The notes: generated by a model not told the origin, from the letters alone. 64,000 nucleotides of DNA from Micromonospora eburnea (GCF_900090225.1 NZ_FMHY01000002.1:1426001-1490000); one strand, 5' to 3'; shown: positions 53,065 through 62,199, counted from the first letter of the stretch. A program made the numbers and translations.

Positions 53065-55182
53065 GCGACGGGCGGGGTGGGGGTGGCCGGCGGGGCGGGG
53101 GGCCGGGATGCGGGGGATGGTTGTCGTGGTCAGGTCGGCGGGGAGGCCGGTGACGGTCGGGTGGCCGGCGCGGTCGACGTCCACGGTGACCGGGGCGCCG
53201 GCGATCCGCAGGCCGCCGGCGGCGAGCGCGCCCAGCTCCGGGCCGGCCAGCGGGCGTACCTCCACCTGGCCGCCGGGCACGTCCGGGTAGAGGCCGACAC
53301 CGGCCTGGAGCAGCGCCACCGCAGCCGCCGCCGACCACGCCTGCGGCCGGCACGCCGCCGGGTACTCCACGGGGCGGCCGAGCAGCGCCCGGTCGTCGCC
53401 GCCGTACAGCTCGGGTAGGCGGTAGTCGAACGCCTCGGCGGCGCCGAGCAGGCCGTCGGCGAGGCGCAGCGCGGCCTCGGTGAAGCCGGCCCGGGCCAGC
53501 CCGCCGAGGACGATCGCGGTGTCGTGCGCCCAGATCGACCCGCAGTGGTACGACAGCGGGCTGAACCCGGCGTCGTCGGTGGACATGGTGCGCAGCCCGA
53601 AACCGCCGGCCAGCGCTTCGGTGGACAGCAGCGCCGCGACCTGTGCCGACTCGTCGCCAGACAGCAGCCCGGTGCCGAGCAGGTGGCCGATGTTGCTGGT
53701 CAGCGAGTCCACCGGGCGCTTTTCCCGGTCGAGTGCGAGCGCGGGCTGCGGTCCGTACCGGCCGTCGACCCAGAACGCGGCGCGGAACCGCCGGGCGAGC
53801 TGGTCGGCGTGTTCCCGCCAGCGGTCGGCGTCGGGGCGGTGGAAGGCGTCGAGCAGGTCGGCCCCGTTCACCGCCGCCTGGTACGCGTACCCCTGCACCT
53901 CGGCCAGCACGATGGGCGGCTGGGCCAGCCGGCCGTCCCGGAAGCGGACCGCGTCGCCGGAGTCCTTCCAGCCCTGGTTGGCCAGGCCCCGGCCGGTGGT
54001 GTCGACGTACTCGACGAATCCGTCACCGTCGGCGTCGGCGTGCTCGCCGAGCCAGCGCAGCGCCGTCTCCAGGTGCGGAAGCAGGGGCTCGACCTGGTCG
54101 GCCGGCAACCCCCAGCGCCAGGCGTCGTGCAGCAGGTTGACCCAGAGCATGGTGGCGTCGACCGTGCCGTAGTACGCGGGCGGGAGCCGTAGCTCGTGGG
54201 CCGGCAGGGTGAACTCGTGCCGGCGCAGCTCGTGCAGGATCTTGCCGGGTGCCTCGCCGGTGGCCGGGTCGAGCCGGGTGCCCTGCCGGCGGGCGAGGAC
54301 CCGCAGCGTTCCGGCGGCCAGCCCGGTGCCGAGCGGCAGCATCATCCGGGCGGCCCAGAGGCTGTCCCGGCCGAACAGGGTGAGGAACCAGGGCACGCCG
54401 GCGCCGAGGAAGACGTCCTCGGGGTGCGCGGGGTCGGTCAGCCGCAGCCCGCGTAGGTCGGCCAGGGAGCGGTCGAGCAGCCGGACCAGGCGGCGGTCGT
54501 CGGCGCGGACCTCCGGCACGGACCAGTCCGGGCCGGCCGGCGGGGCGGCCACCACCGCCTTGGGGTCGGTGACGGCGAGCCGCCAGCGCAGCGTGACGGA
54601 CCCGCCGGGGGTCAGCTCGACCGGCCAGCTGAGCCGGGGCGCGGCGGCCCGGTCGCCGGAGACGTCCACGGTGGCCGCCTCGCCGGTCACCGTCACGACA
54701 AGGCCCTCGGCGGCCCACTCGACCCGGCCGGGCTCGCCGGCCTTCGCCTCCAGCGGTGATCCGCTGCCGCCGGACTTGACCAGCTCGATCGGGGCGAGGT
54801 CGCAGCCGAGGTCGACGCTGACCGTGGCCCGGACCGGGACGGCGGCGGTGGACGAGACACGCAGCTCCTCGGTGAGGCCGGACGGGCCGGCCTGCCGGGT
54901 CCGGTCGATCCGGACGGTCGGGTCGGCGCCGGGGTCGCCGAGCCAGCGGGCCAGGGTGACGAAGCGGGCCCCGTGCGGGCCGGCGGCGCCGCGGGTCACC
55001 GCCTCCGGCTCCCGGTCGTCGACGCGCAGCTCGGCCCGGGACAGCACCCGGGCGTCGGCGTGGAAGACGCCCTGCACACCGCTCGGCCGGATCTGACCCG
55101 CCGTGTCGCCCAGCGCGCTGGTCGGGGCGTGCACCACCCCGACCAGGTCGTGCAGCAGCGGTTGGAGGTGGCGTTCGGACAC
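53059..55182 (-). CDS. Amylo-alpha-1,6-glucosidase/glycogen debranching-type glycoside hydrolase
   Basis: This 707-residue protein has an N-terminal beta-sandwich (about 1-220, the debranching N-terminal domain) and an (alpha/alpha)6 barrel (about 235-660). The barrel carries GVPWFLTLFGRDSLWAARM, YYGTVDATMLWV, ADGDGFVEYVD and GWKDSGDA, with general acid/base Asp/Glu likely in these loops. No signal peptide, so it is cytoplasmic. The tail (about 685-707) is Pro/Arg/His-rich and runs into a repeat element. GTG 55182 has AGGAG upstream. Divergence from a LacI regulator and ABC importer suggests it processes an imported alpha-glucoside. Confidence 0.85.
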   Translation of the reverse strand: MSERHLQPLLHDLVGVVHAPTSALGDTAGQIRPSGVQGVFHADARVLSRAELRVDDREPEAVTRGAAGPHGARFVTLARWLGDPGADPTVRIDRTRQAGPSGLTEELRVSSTAAVPVRATVSVDLGCDLAPIELVKSGGSGSPLEAKAGEPGRVEWAAEGLVVTVTGEAATVDVSGDRAAAPRLSWPVELTPGGSVTLRWRLAVTDPKAVVAAPPAGPDWSVPEVRADDRRLVRLLDRSLADLRGLRLTDPAHPEDVFLGAGVPWFLTLFGRDSLWAARMMLPLGTGLAAGTLRVLARRQGTRLDPATGEAPGKILHELRRHEFTLPAHELRLPPAYYGTVDATMLWVNLLHDAWRWGLPADQVEPLLPHLETALRWLGEHADADGDGFVEYVDTTGRGLANQGWKDSGDAVRFRDGRLAQPPIVLAEVQGYAYQAAVNGADLLDAFHRPDADRWREHADQLARRFRAAFWVDGRYGPQPALALDREKRPVDSLTSNIGHLLGTGLLSGDESAQVAALLSTEALAGGFGLRTMSTDDAGFSPLSYHCGSIWAHDTAIVLGGLARAGFTEAALRLADGLLGAAEAFDYRLPELYGGDDRALLGRPVEYPAACRPQAWSAAAAVALLQAGVGLYPDVPGGQVEVRPLAGPELGALAAGGLRIAGAPVTVDVDRAGHPTVTGLPADLTTTTIPRIPAPRPAGHPHPARRR

Positions 55183-55264
55183 AGGGAACTCCTGGTGCTG
55201 ATCGGTGGCCGGACGTCTTGACAGAAGCCGTCGGCCGGGTGCAAAGTGCGAAACATTCCAGAAA

Positions 55265-55308
55265 CTTGAACGATCTAATCCTGCCCCATCGGAGTTGGAT
55301 CGTTCAAG
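55265..55308. promoter_or_regulatory. Paired operator for the LacI-family regulator
   Basis: CTTGAACGATC (55265-55275) and GATCGTTCAAG (55298-55308) form a perfect 11-bp inverted repeat with centres 33 bases apart, about three helical turns. Each arm has the central CG typical of LacI-family half operators. The site lies between the divergent debranching-enzyme and lacI-like genes. Confidence 0.65.
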
Positions 55309-55325
55309 GTGGCGAGAGGGATTTC

Positions 55326-56315
55326 GTGGCCGAAAAGGTGACCATCGCGACAGTGGCCCGGCACGCTCAGGTGAGCCGGCAGACGGTCTCCAACGTGCTC
55401 AACGCGCCGCACATCGTCCGCGAGGAGACCCGCCGGCGGGTGCAGGAGGCGATCGCCACCCTCGGCTACCGCGCGAACCAGGCCGCCCGGCAGATGCGGA
55501 CCGGCCGCTCCCGACTCATCGCGGTCCGGATCGAGCCCACCCGGGACGGGATCAACGGCTCGGTGCTCGACCGGTTCCTGCACGGGCTCACCGAGACCGC
55601 CGACGCCGCCGGCTACCGGGTCCTGCTCTACTCCGCCACCGGCGACGACCACGAGATCGCCACCTACGACGACCTGCTCGGCGCGTACGACCTGGACGGG
55701 TTCGTGCTCACCGGCACCGACCACGGTGATCCGCGTACCGCCTGGCTGGCCGAACGGGGCGTGCCGTTCGTCACCTTCGGCCGGCCCTGGGACGCCCCGG
55801 ACGCCCACCCCTGGGTCGACGTCGACGGCGCCGCCGGCACCGCGCAGGCCACCCGGCGGTTCCTCGACACCGGCCACCGCCGGGTTGCCTTCATCGGCTG
55901 GCCGGAAGGCTCCGGCGTCGGCGACGACCGGCGCGCCGGCTGGCGTACCGCGATGGCGGCGGCGGGCCTCGACGGCGCCGCGCCGCACCGCGCGACGGAG
56001 GACGGCATCGACCAGGGTGAGCGGGAGATGCGCGAGCTGCTCGCCGCCGACGCACCGCCGACGGCGGTGGTCTGCGTCAGCGACTCCCTCGCCCTCGGAG
56101 CCCTCCGGGCCGTCCGCGACACGCAGGTCCCGGTCGCGGTCACCGGATTCGACGACACCCCGGTGGCCGCCGCGGTCGGGCTGACCAGCGTCAGCCAGCC
56201 GCTCGCGGCCGCCGCCGCCCGCTGCGTCGAGCTGCTCACCGGCGTGCTCGACGGCCAGCCCACCGCCCCGCATGTGCTGCTCAGTCCCACGCTCGTGCTC
56301 CGGCACACCGCGTGA
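55326..56315 (+). CDS. LacI-family transcriptional regulator
   Basis: This 329-residue protein has the HTH TIATVARHAQVSRQTVSNVL, a hinge helix near ARQMRTGRS and a periplasmic-binding-like domain (about 60-325), ending in TGFDDTPVAAAVG. GTG 55326 follows GAGAGGG. It would bind the nearby operator and respond to a sugar. The importer genes follow downstream on the same strand, and the debranching enzyme is divergent. Confidence 0.92.
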   Translation: MAEKVTIATVARHAQVSRQTVSNVLNAPHIVREETRRRVQEAIATLGYRANQAARQMRTGRSRLIAVRIEPTRDGINGSVLDRFLHGLTETADAAGYRVLLYSATGDDHEIATYDDLLGAYDLDGFVLTGTDHGDPRTAWLAERGVPFVTFGRPWDAPDAHPWVDVDGAAGTAQATRRFLDTGHRRVAFIGWPEGSGVGDDRRAGWRTAMAAAGLDGAAPHRATEDGIDQGEREMRELLAADAPPTAVVCVSDSLALGALRAVRDTQVPVAVTGFDDTPVAAAVGLTSVSQPLAAAAARCVELLTGVLDGQPTAPHVLLSPTLVLRHTA

Positions 56316-56340
56316 CCACATCCCCCACCAGGAGAATCAG

Positions 56341-57588
56341 ATGACACCTCGGATCCTCACCCGGGCAACGGTGGCCGGCCTCGCCGCCGTCGCCCTCCTG
56401 GGCTCCGCCGCCTGCGGCAGCGGCTTCGACGACTCCGGCAAGGACGCCAAGCAGTCCACCGGCCCGGCCAACCTCCAGATCATGATCGGCTCCTCGGGTG
56501 AGGCCGAGACCAAGGCGGTGCAGGACGCCGCCGCCAAGTGGGCCGCCGCCTCCGGCAACAGCGCGAGCGTCACCCCGGCCCAGGACCTCACCCAGCAGCT
56601 CGGCCAGGCGCTCGCCGGCGGCACCCCACCGGACGTCTTCTACGTCGACGCGACCCGGTTCGCCGACTACGCCAGCGTCGGCGCGCTGGAGCCGTACGGC
56701 GACCAGGTCAGTAACAAGGACGACTTCTACGAGAGCCTGCGCAGCACCTTCACCTACGACGGCAAGCTCTACTGCGCGCCGAAGGACTTCTCCACCCTCG
56801 CCCTGGAGATCAACACTGACCTGTGGGCGAAGGCCGGCCTGACCGACGCCGACGTGCCGACCACCTGGGACCAGCTCACCGCCGCCAGCCAGAAGATCAA
56901 GGCGAAGGGCATGGTGGCGCTCGCCCTCGGCGACACCCGGGACCGGATCGGCGCGTTCATGGTGCAGAACGGCGGCTGGCTGATGAGCAAGGACGGCAAG
57001 CAGCCCACCGCGGACACCCCGGAGAACGTCCAGGCGCTGGAGTACGTGAAGTCCCTGCTCGCAGGCGGCTACGCGAAGTTCCCGAAGCAGCTCGACGCCG
57101 GTTGGTCCGGTGAGGCGTTCGGCCGGGGCAAGGCCGTGATGACCATCGAGGGCAACTGGATCAAGGGCGCCCTGCAGAACGACTTCCCGAACGTGAAGTA
57201 CAAGGTCGTCCCGCTGCCGGCCGGCCCGAAGGGACAGGGCACCCTCTCCTTCACCCAGTGCTGGGGCGTCGCGGCCAAGTCGAAGTACAAGGAGCAGGCG
57301 ATCAAGTTCGTCGAGGCGATGACTGCCGGCGACCAGCAGATCGCCTTCGCCAAGGCGTTCGGCGTAATGCCGTCCCGGCAGTCCGTCCGGGACCAGTACA
57401 CCAGCGAGTTCCCGGCGGACAAGCCGTTCATCGAGGGCGCCGCGTACGCCCAGGGCCCGGTGAACGCCCCGAAGATGGACAGCGTGCTGCGGGACCTTGA
57501 GGCCGGCCTGCAGGGCCTGGCCAACGGCGACCCAAAGACGATCCTCGGCAACTTCGACAAGAACGCCAAGGCGGCGCTCGGCGGCTGA
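56341..57588 (+). CDS. ABC transporter sugar-binding lipoprotein
   Basis: This 415-residue family 1 extracellular solute-binding protein has the signal AGLAAVALLGSAAC with a lipobox Cys, and the core is TPPDVFYVDATRFADYASVG and QPTADTPENVQALEYVKSLL. It delivers the substrate to the two permeases downstream. ATG 56341 has CAGGAG seven bases upstream. No ATPase gene is nearby, so a shared MsiK-like ATPase elsewhere is likely, as in streptomycetes. Confidence 0.93.
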   Translation: MTPRILTRATVAGLAAVALLGSAACGSGFDDSGKDAKQSTGPANLQIMIGSSGEAETKAVQDAAAKWAAASGNSASVTPAQDLTQQLGQALAGGTPPDVFYVDATRFADYASVGALEPYGDQVSNKDDFYESLRSTFTYDGKLYCAPKDFSTLALEINTDLWAKAGLTDADVPTTWDQLTAASQKIKAKGMVALALGDTRDRIGAFMVQNGGWLMSKDGKQPTADTPENVQALEYVKSLLAGGYAKFPKQLDAGWSGEAFGRGKAVMTIEGNWIKGALQNDFPNVKYKVVPLPAGPKGQGTLSFTQCWGVAAKSKYKEQAIKFVEAMTAGDQQIAFAKAFGVMPSRQSVRDQYTSEFPADKPFIEGAAYAQGPVNAPKMDSVLRDLEAGLQGLANGDPKTILGNFDKNAKAALGG

Positions 57589-57649
57589 GGTGTAAGGAGG
57601 GGTCCCTTGTTAACCCTATGCGTTAATAGGGGGCCCCTCCTTACACCTC
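57587..57649. repeat. REP-like hairpin, GCGTTAATAGGG family, copy 2
   Basis: GAGGTGTAAGGAGGGG (57587-57602) pairs perfectly with CCCCTCCTTACACCTC (57634-57649), and pairing continues inward by about six more positions with wobble. The loop holds GCGTTAATAGG. It lies between the binding-protein and permease genes, where such hairpins often protect the upstream mRNA and give more binding protein than permease. Confidence 0.85.
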
Positions 57650-57669
57650 CCCCCGAAGAGGGAGGGGAG

Positions 57670-58791
57670 ATGGCAACGGAGGTGCTCGCCGCCCCGGCCA
57701 CCACACCGGCCGGCCCGGCGCGCCGCCGTCCTGGCGGCGGCATCCGCGGTAACGAGAGCGTCGCCGGCTGGCTGTTCGTCGCGCCGGTGATCGTGATTCT
57801 CGGGCTCTTCCTGCTGCTGCCGATCCTGATGGCGCTCTGGGTGAGCCTCACCGACTGGAACGGCCAGGGCAGCCCGTTCACCGCCGACGTGCCGTTCGTC
57901 GGCACCGAGAACTACACCCGGCTGTTCGCCGAGGACGGGCTCGCCCGCCGGGACCTGATGACCAGCATCCGCAACAACATGTACTACGTCGGGATCGTGG
58001 TGCCGGTGCAGACCGCGCTCGCCCTCGGTCTCGCGTTGATCGTGAACAACCGGATGCTCAGGGGGAAGGGCTTCTTCCGCAGCGCCTTCTACTTCCCCTC
58101 GGTCACCAGTTCGGTGGCGATCAGCGTGGTGTTCCTGTTCCTGTTCGCCAACTCCGGCGCGGTCAACAACCTGCTCGGCCTGTTCGGCGTCGACGGGCCG
58201 GAGTGGTTCGCCGACTCCCGTGGCGTGCTGCACCTGCTGCTCGGCGCCGTCGGGGTGGACTCCCCGCCGGCCGCGCTCACCTCCGGCGGCCCGCTCGGGC
58301 TGACCTGGTGGGACTGGCTCTCCGGGCCGAGCGTCGCCATGACCTCGATCATCTGCCTGGTGATCTGGACCACCTCGGGCACCTTCATGCTGATGTTCCT
58401 TGCCGCGCTGCAGAACGTGCCGGTGGCGCTGGACGAGGCCAGCACCCTCGACGGGGCGGGTCGCTGGCAGCGGTTCCGCCACGTCACCCTGCCGATGATC
58501 AAGCCGACCACCTTCCTGGTGCTCACCCTCGGCCTGATCGGCTCCTGGCAGGTCTTCGACCAGGTGTACGTGATGAGCCAGGGCGACCCGGCCAAGACCA
58601 CGCTCACCCCGGCGTACCTGTCGTACCGCACCGCCTTCGTGGACTTCAACTACGGGCCCGGCGCGGCGATCTCGTTCGTGCTGTTCCTGATCATCATCGT
58701 GCTCACCCTGTTCCAACGCCGGGTGCTGGCCGAGCGGGACGAACCCCGTCGCGGCCGGTGGTGGCGGCGACGCGTACCGGAGGGGTCCTGA
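57670..58791 (+). CDS. ABC sugar permease, MalF/UgpA type
   Basis: This 373-residue protein has six or more membrane segments beginning with WLFVAPVIVILGLFLLLPIL. The EAA loop is EASTLDGAGRWQRFRHVTLP. An insertion of about 60 residues (about 175-235) lies between segments, longer than in typical UgpA. ATG 57670 follows GGGAGGGGAG. It pairs with the next gene to form the channel. Confidence 0.93.
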   Translation: MATEVLAAPATTPAGPARRRPGGGIRGNESVAGWLFVAPVIVILGLFLLLPILMALWVSLTDWNGQGSPFTADVPFVGTENYTRLFAEDGLARRDLMTSIRNNMYYVGIVVPVQTALALGLALIVNNRMLRGKGFFRSAFYFPSVTSSVAISVVFLFLFANSGAVNNLLGLFGVDGPEWFADSRGVLHLLLGAVGVDSPPAALTSGGPLGLTWWDWLSGPSVAMTSIICLVIWTTSGTFMLMFLAALQNVPVALDEASTLDGAGRWQRFRHVTLPMIKPTTFLVLTLGLIGSWQVFDQVYVMSQGDPAKTTLTPAYLSYRTAFVDFNYGPGAAISFVLFLIIIVLTLFQRRVLAERDEPRRGRWWRRRVPEGS

Positions 58792-58792
58792 C

Positions 58793-59677
58793 ATGGCCGT
58801 GCTGACCGACCGGCCGGCGCCCGTCGCGCGCCGCGCCGGCAGCGCGCCGCACGCCCTGGTCAACCGCATCCTGGGGTACGCGGTCCTGGTCTTCTTCGGG
58901 TTGGTCTTCCTCTACCCGTTCGTCATCCAGCTCGGCAACTCGTTGAAGACCGAGCCGGACGCGGCGGCCAACCCGCTCTCGCCGATCCCCGACCCGGTGA
59001 CGCTGGCCGGCTTCGAGCGGATCTTCGCCGGCACCAACTTCCCGCTCTGGCTCGGCAACTCGCTGCTGGTCACCGTGCTGGTCACCCTCGGTCGGGTCTT
59101 CTTCGACTCGCTCGCCGGCTACGCGCTGGCCCGGCTGCGCTTCCGGGGCCGGGCCGGGCTCTTCGCCGCGGTCATCGCGGTGATGGCGGTGCCCGGCGTG
59201 GTGCTGCTGATCCCGAAGTTCCTGGTGCTCAAGCAGCTCGGCCTCTACGACAGCTACGCGGGCCTGGTGGTGCCGCTGCTCGCGGACGCGGCCGGGGTGT
59301 TCATCATGAAGCAGTTCTTCGAGTCGATCCCGGTCAGCGTCGAGGAGGCGGCCCGGATCGACGGGGCGGGCGTCTTCCGTACCTACTGGTCGGTGGTGCT
59401 GCCGATGGCGAAACCCGCGCTGATCACGCTGACCATCCTGTCCTTCCAGGGCTCCTGGAACGAGTTCCCGCACAGCCTGGTCTCGGTCCAGGACCCGCAC
59501 CTGTTCACCCTGCCCCGAGGGCTGGCCGACCTGGTCAGCGGCTCGCTCGGCAAGGGCACCCAGTATCCGCTCAAGCTCGGCGCGGCGCTGCTGGCCACCA
59601 TCCCGGTGGCCGTGCTGTTCGCGATCTTCCAGCGTTACTTCGTGCGGGGCGCGAACGAGGGCGCCGACAAGGGCTGA
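58793..59677 (+). CDS. ABC sugar permease, MalG/UgpE type
   Basis: This 294-residue protein with six membrane segments has the EAA loop EEAARIDGAGVFRTYWSVVLP. It starts one base after the upstream permease stop. The N-terminus has RILGYAVLVFFGLVFLYPFV as the first helix. The two permeases and the binding protein form a carbohydrate importer of the CUT1 type. Confidence 0.94.
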   Translation: MAVLTDRPAPVARRAGSAPHALVNRILGYAVLVFFGLVFLYPFVIQLGNSLKTEPDAAANPLSPIPDPVTLAGFERIFAGTNFPLWLGNSLLVTVLVTLGRVFFDSLAGYALARLRFRGRAGLFAAVIAVMAVPGVVLLIPKFLVLKQLGLYDSYAGLVVPLLADAAGVFIMKQFFESIPVSVEEAARIDGAGVFRTYWSVVLPMAKPALITLTILSFQGSWNEFPHSLVSVQDPHLFTLPRGLADLVSGSLGKGTQYPLKLGAALLATIPVAVLFAIFQRYFVRGANEGADKG

Positions 59678-59686
59678 CCCGACGGT

Positions 59687-59712
59687 GGCCGGTCCCGGAC
59701 GCGGGACCGGCC
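59687..59712. terminator. Convergent terminator hairpin
   Basis: GGCCGGTCCCG (59687-59697) pairs with CGGGACCGGCC (59702-59712), loop GACG. It lies between the permease stop and the convergent GNAT gene. Confidence 0.75.
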
Positions 59713-59726
59713 GTGGGTGGGGTTCG

Positions 59727-60299
59727 TCAGGCCGGCTCGGCGGGCACGGCGACGTGCAGGCGAAGCTGGGGGACCAGCATGTCGTCGACGTCCAGCGCAC
59801 GGGCCGCGCCGTCCGGCTCCCAGCCGGTCGAGGCGAGAAATTTCCGGGTCGCCGCGTCCCCGTCGAACGCCCACGCCACCGCGCGGCCGAAACCGTCGGT
59901 ACGCCAGTGGTCGACGGCGGCCGCGAGCAGCCGGCTGCCGTGCCCGCGCCGGCCCCAACGCGGCTCGACCAGCAGGTCGGTGACCGCGGCCACCCCGTCG
60001 CCGAGCGCGTCGGCCGGCTCGCCCGGCGCGAGCGCCTCGGCGTCGGCTGGACCGGCCGCCATGAACCCCACCAGATACGATTGCTCGGCCTGTTCGACGG
60101 CGACCAGCACGCGGTGCGCGTCCGAGGGCGGCTCCTGCACCGCCGCGCTCCACCGCCGGGCGAGGTACACCTCGTCCAGGTTGTCGAGCACGTGTCGGGG
60201 CAGGATCCGGCGGTACGCGACACGCCAGGTCGCGAGCTGGATGCGTGCGATCTCGTCGGCGTCCTCCGGACGCGCTGGGCGGACGTACCCTGCAGCCAT
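59727..60299 (-). CDS. GNAT-family N-acetyltransferase
   Basis: This 190-residue protein has VRPARPEDADEIARIQLATW at the start, a PRWGRRGHGSRLLAAAVDHW acetyl-CoA loop and DAATRKFLASTGWEPDG near the end. The fold suits a protein or small-molecule acetyltransferase; substrate unknown. ATG 60299 stands eight bases after TAGGCT (60313-60308), so the transcript is predicted leaderless. It is divergent from the GT87 gene. Confidence 0.88.
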   Translation of the reverse strand: MAAGYVRPARPEDADEIARIQLATWRVAYRRILPRHVLDNLDEVYLARRWSAAVQEPPSDAHRVLVAVEQAEQSYLVGFMAAGPADAEALAPGEPADALGDGVAAVTDLLVEPRWGRRGHGSRLLAAAVDHWRTDGFGRAVAWAFDGDAATRKFLASTGWEPDGAARALDVDDMLVPQLRLHVAVPAEPA

Positions 60300-60334
60300 G
60301 GCACGTGAGCCTACGCAGGGCTGAGGAGGCGACG

Positions 60335-61636
60335 GTGGCGCAGGGTGCCAGACGGACAGCAGCACAGGTCATCGCCGTGGTCGTGCTCGCCGTGGCGGTG
60401 ACCGCCTTCCTGTCGGTGGCGGCCGCGCGGCACGGCTTCTTCGACCTCAGGGTCTACTACGGCGCGCTGAACTGGTGGGTGCACGACGGCGGGGAGATCT
60501 ACGACTACCTCAGGGCCGGCACCCAGTACGGCTTCACCTATCCGCCGTTCGCCGCGCTGCTCATGCTGCCGATGGCGTACCTGTCGTGGCACGCCGCGAT
60601 CACGGTGAGCGTGGTCGCCACCGTGCTGGCCGGCACCGTGGTCATCTGGTGGCTGGTCGACCCGATCGCCCGCCGCTGCGGCTGGACCCGCTGGTTCGCC
60701 CTCGCGGTGGCGCTCTGCCTGGCCGCCGCGTACGAGCCGATGCGCGAGACGGTCAACTTCGGCCAGGTCAACATGCTGCTGCTCGTCCTGGTGGCGGCGG
60801 ACCTGCTGCGGCTGCTGCCGGCGGGCAGCCGGTGGGCCGGGGTGGGCATCGGGCTGGCCACCGCGATCAAACTGACCCCGGGCATCTTCATCGTCCACCT
60901 GCTGGTCACCGGGCGCTGGCGGGCCGCGTTCACCGCGATGGGCGCGGCGGCCGGGGCCACCCTGCTCGCCGGGGCGCTCTTCCCGGACTCCTCCCGCGAG
61001 TTCTGGACCTCGGCGCTGTGGAACACCGACCGGGTGGGTGAGCTGGCGTTCATCTCCAACCAGTCGCTGCGTGGGGCGGTCGCCCGGCTGGACCCGGCGC
61101 ATCCGAGCACCGGCGCCTGGCTGGTGCTGGTGCTCGCCACCCTGGCCGTCTGGGTCTGGCGCTCCCGCGCCGCGGCGGCCGCCGGCGACCAGACCGCCGG
61201 CCTGGCCCTGACCGGCGTCACCATGTGCCTGGTCAGCCCGGTGACCTGGGTGCACCACCTGGTCTGGCTGCTGCCCGCGCTGATCCTGCTGGTCGGTCAC
61301 GGCCTGGCGGCTCCCGCGCGCGGTCGCCGGCGCGCCGTCCTGCTGGCCGCCGCGGCCATCGGGTACGCGTTCCTGAGCAGCCGGATCATCTGGTCCTGGG
61401 ACGAGAACTTCGGCGGGATCGACGGGTTCCTCGGCAGCAACACGTACGTCTGGATCAGCGTGGCGCTGCTGCTCGGCGTGCCGATCCGCCGCCCGGCCGA
61501 GCCGATCGGTCACGCGCCCGCCCAGCGGCGCGGGTCAGCCGTCGAGGCGGGCGGTGTACCGCAGCTCCCGCAGCCGCACCGGGTCGCGCCCGCCGGAGAG
61601 CGGCACCGGATAGGTGGACTCCTCGCCGTCCGGTGA
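60335..61636 (+). CDS. GT87/DUF2029 polyprenol-phosphate-mannose-dependent mannosyltransferase
   Basis: This 433-residue protein has about ten membrane helices. The catalytic-loop pattern FFDLRVYYGALNWWVHDGGE and YGFTYPPFAALLMLP is characteristic of GT87 (PimE/alpha-mannosyltransferase type), which use polyprenyl-phosphate-mannose. ETVNFGQVNMLLLVLVAADL and WVHHLVWLLPALIL also fit. GTG 60335 follows GAGGAGG. The last 33 codons overlap the convergent GNAT gene in antisense, so the tail may not be part of the conserved protein. Confidence 0.85.
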   Translation: MAQGARRTAAQVIAVVVLAVAVTAFLSVAAARHGFFDLRVYYGALNWWVHDGGEIYDYLRAGTQYGFTYPPFAALLMLPMAYLSWHAAITVSVVATVLAGTVVIWWLVDPIARRCGWTRWFALAVALCLAAAYEPMRETVNFGQVNMLLLVLVAADLLRLLPAGSRWAGVGIGLATAIKLTPGIFIVHLLVTGRWRAAFTAMGAAAGATLLAGALFPDSSREFWTSALWNTDRVGELAFISNQSLRGAVARLDPAHPSTGAWLVLVLATLAVWVWRSRAAAAAGDQTAGLALTGVTMCLVSPVTWVHHLVWLLPALILLVGHGLAAPARGRRRAVLLAAAAIGYAFLSSRIIWSWDENFGGIDGFLGSNTYVWISVALLLGVPIRRPAEPIGHAPAQRRGSAVEAGGVPQLPQPHRVAPAGERHRIGGLLAVR

Positions 61637-62086
61637 CAGCCCGGCCCGCTCGTAGAAACGGCGGGCCCGGGCGTTGTCGGCGAGCACCCAGAGCCGGTAC
61701 TCCGTCCAGCCCCGCTCGGCCAGGCCGGCCCGGGCCGCCGCGAGCAGCTCCCGGCCGGTGCCGGTGCCCCAGTACGCCGGCTCGACGTACACCGCCAGGA
61801 TCTCGCCGTACCGGCCGTCGAGGTCGCCGCGGTCCTGGTTGTTCCGGTACGGCCCGAAGGTGGCGAACCCGGCGACCGCCCCGTCGGTCTCGGCGAGCAG
61901 GGTGGCGAACGGGTGCTCCGGGTCGGCGGTGCCGAGGTCCCGGCGGCGCTGCGCCCAGGCGGCCGGGTTCAGCCGGCACAGCACCTCGTCCGGCATGATC
62001 CCGGCGTAGCCGGCCTGCCAGCCGTGCACGTGCACCCGGGCGATCGCCTCGGCGTCGTCCGGTTCTTCCCGGCGGATGGTGAGCAC
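61535..62086 (-). CDS. GNAT-family N-acetyltransferase
   Basis: This 183-residue protein has [18 protein letters not shown], the acetyl-CoA loop [19 protein letters not shown] and [19 protein letters not shown]. It is related to the acetyltransferase encoded at 59727-60299 (both open with a W-x-A-Y motif), though the two are not close copies. GTG 62086 has TAGAAC six bases upstream. Its end overlaps the GT87 end by 102 bases on the other strand. Confidence 0.88.
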   Translation of the reverse strand: MLTIRREEPDDAEAIARVHVHGWQAGYAGIMPDEVLCRLNPAAWAQRRRDLGTADPEHPFATLLAETDGAVAGFATFGPYRNNQDRGDLDGRYGEILAVYVEPAYWGTGTGRELLAAARAGLAERGWTEYRLWVLADNARARRFYERAGLSPDGEESTYPVPLSGGRDPVRLRELRYTARLDG

Positions 62087-62185
62087 CCGTCTGTTCTATG
62101 CCCCGGCGGCCGGCGGGTCCAGCGTCCGCTCCGGCGCGTCCGGAGCCGCGCCGTGACCCGGAGCCACCGTGTCGTACCCGTGGAC

Positions 62186-62191
62186 TAGGGT
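62186..62191 (+). promoter_or_regulatory. -10 box for a leaderless DNA-glycosylase transcript
   Basis: TAGGGT stands eight bases before ATG 62200, and there is no ribosome site. Confidence 0.5.
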
Positions 62192-62199
62192 GCGCGGCG

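Noticed and set aside
57670..59677. Missing ATPase as a sign of a broken transporter
   Set aside because: CUT1 importers in actinobacteria often lack a local ATPase and share a distant MsiK-type one, so this is normal.
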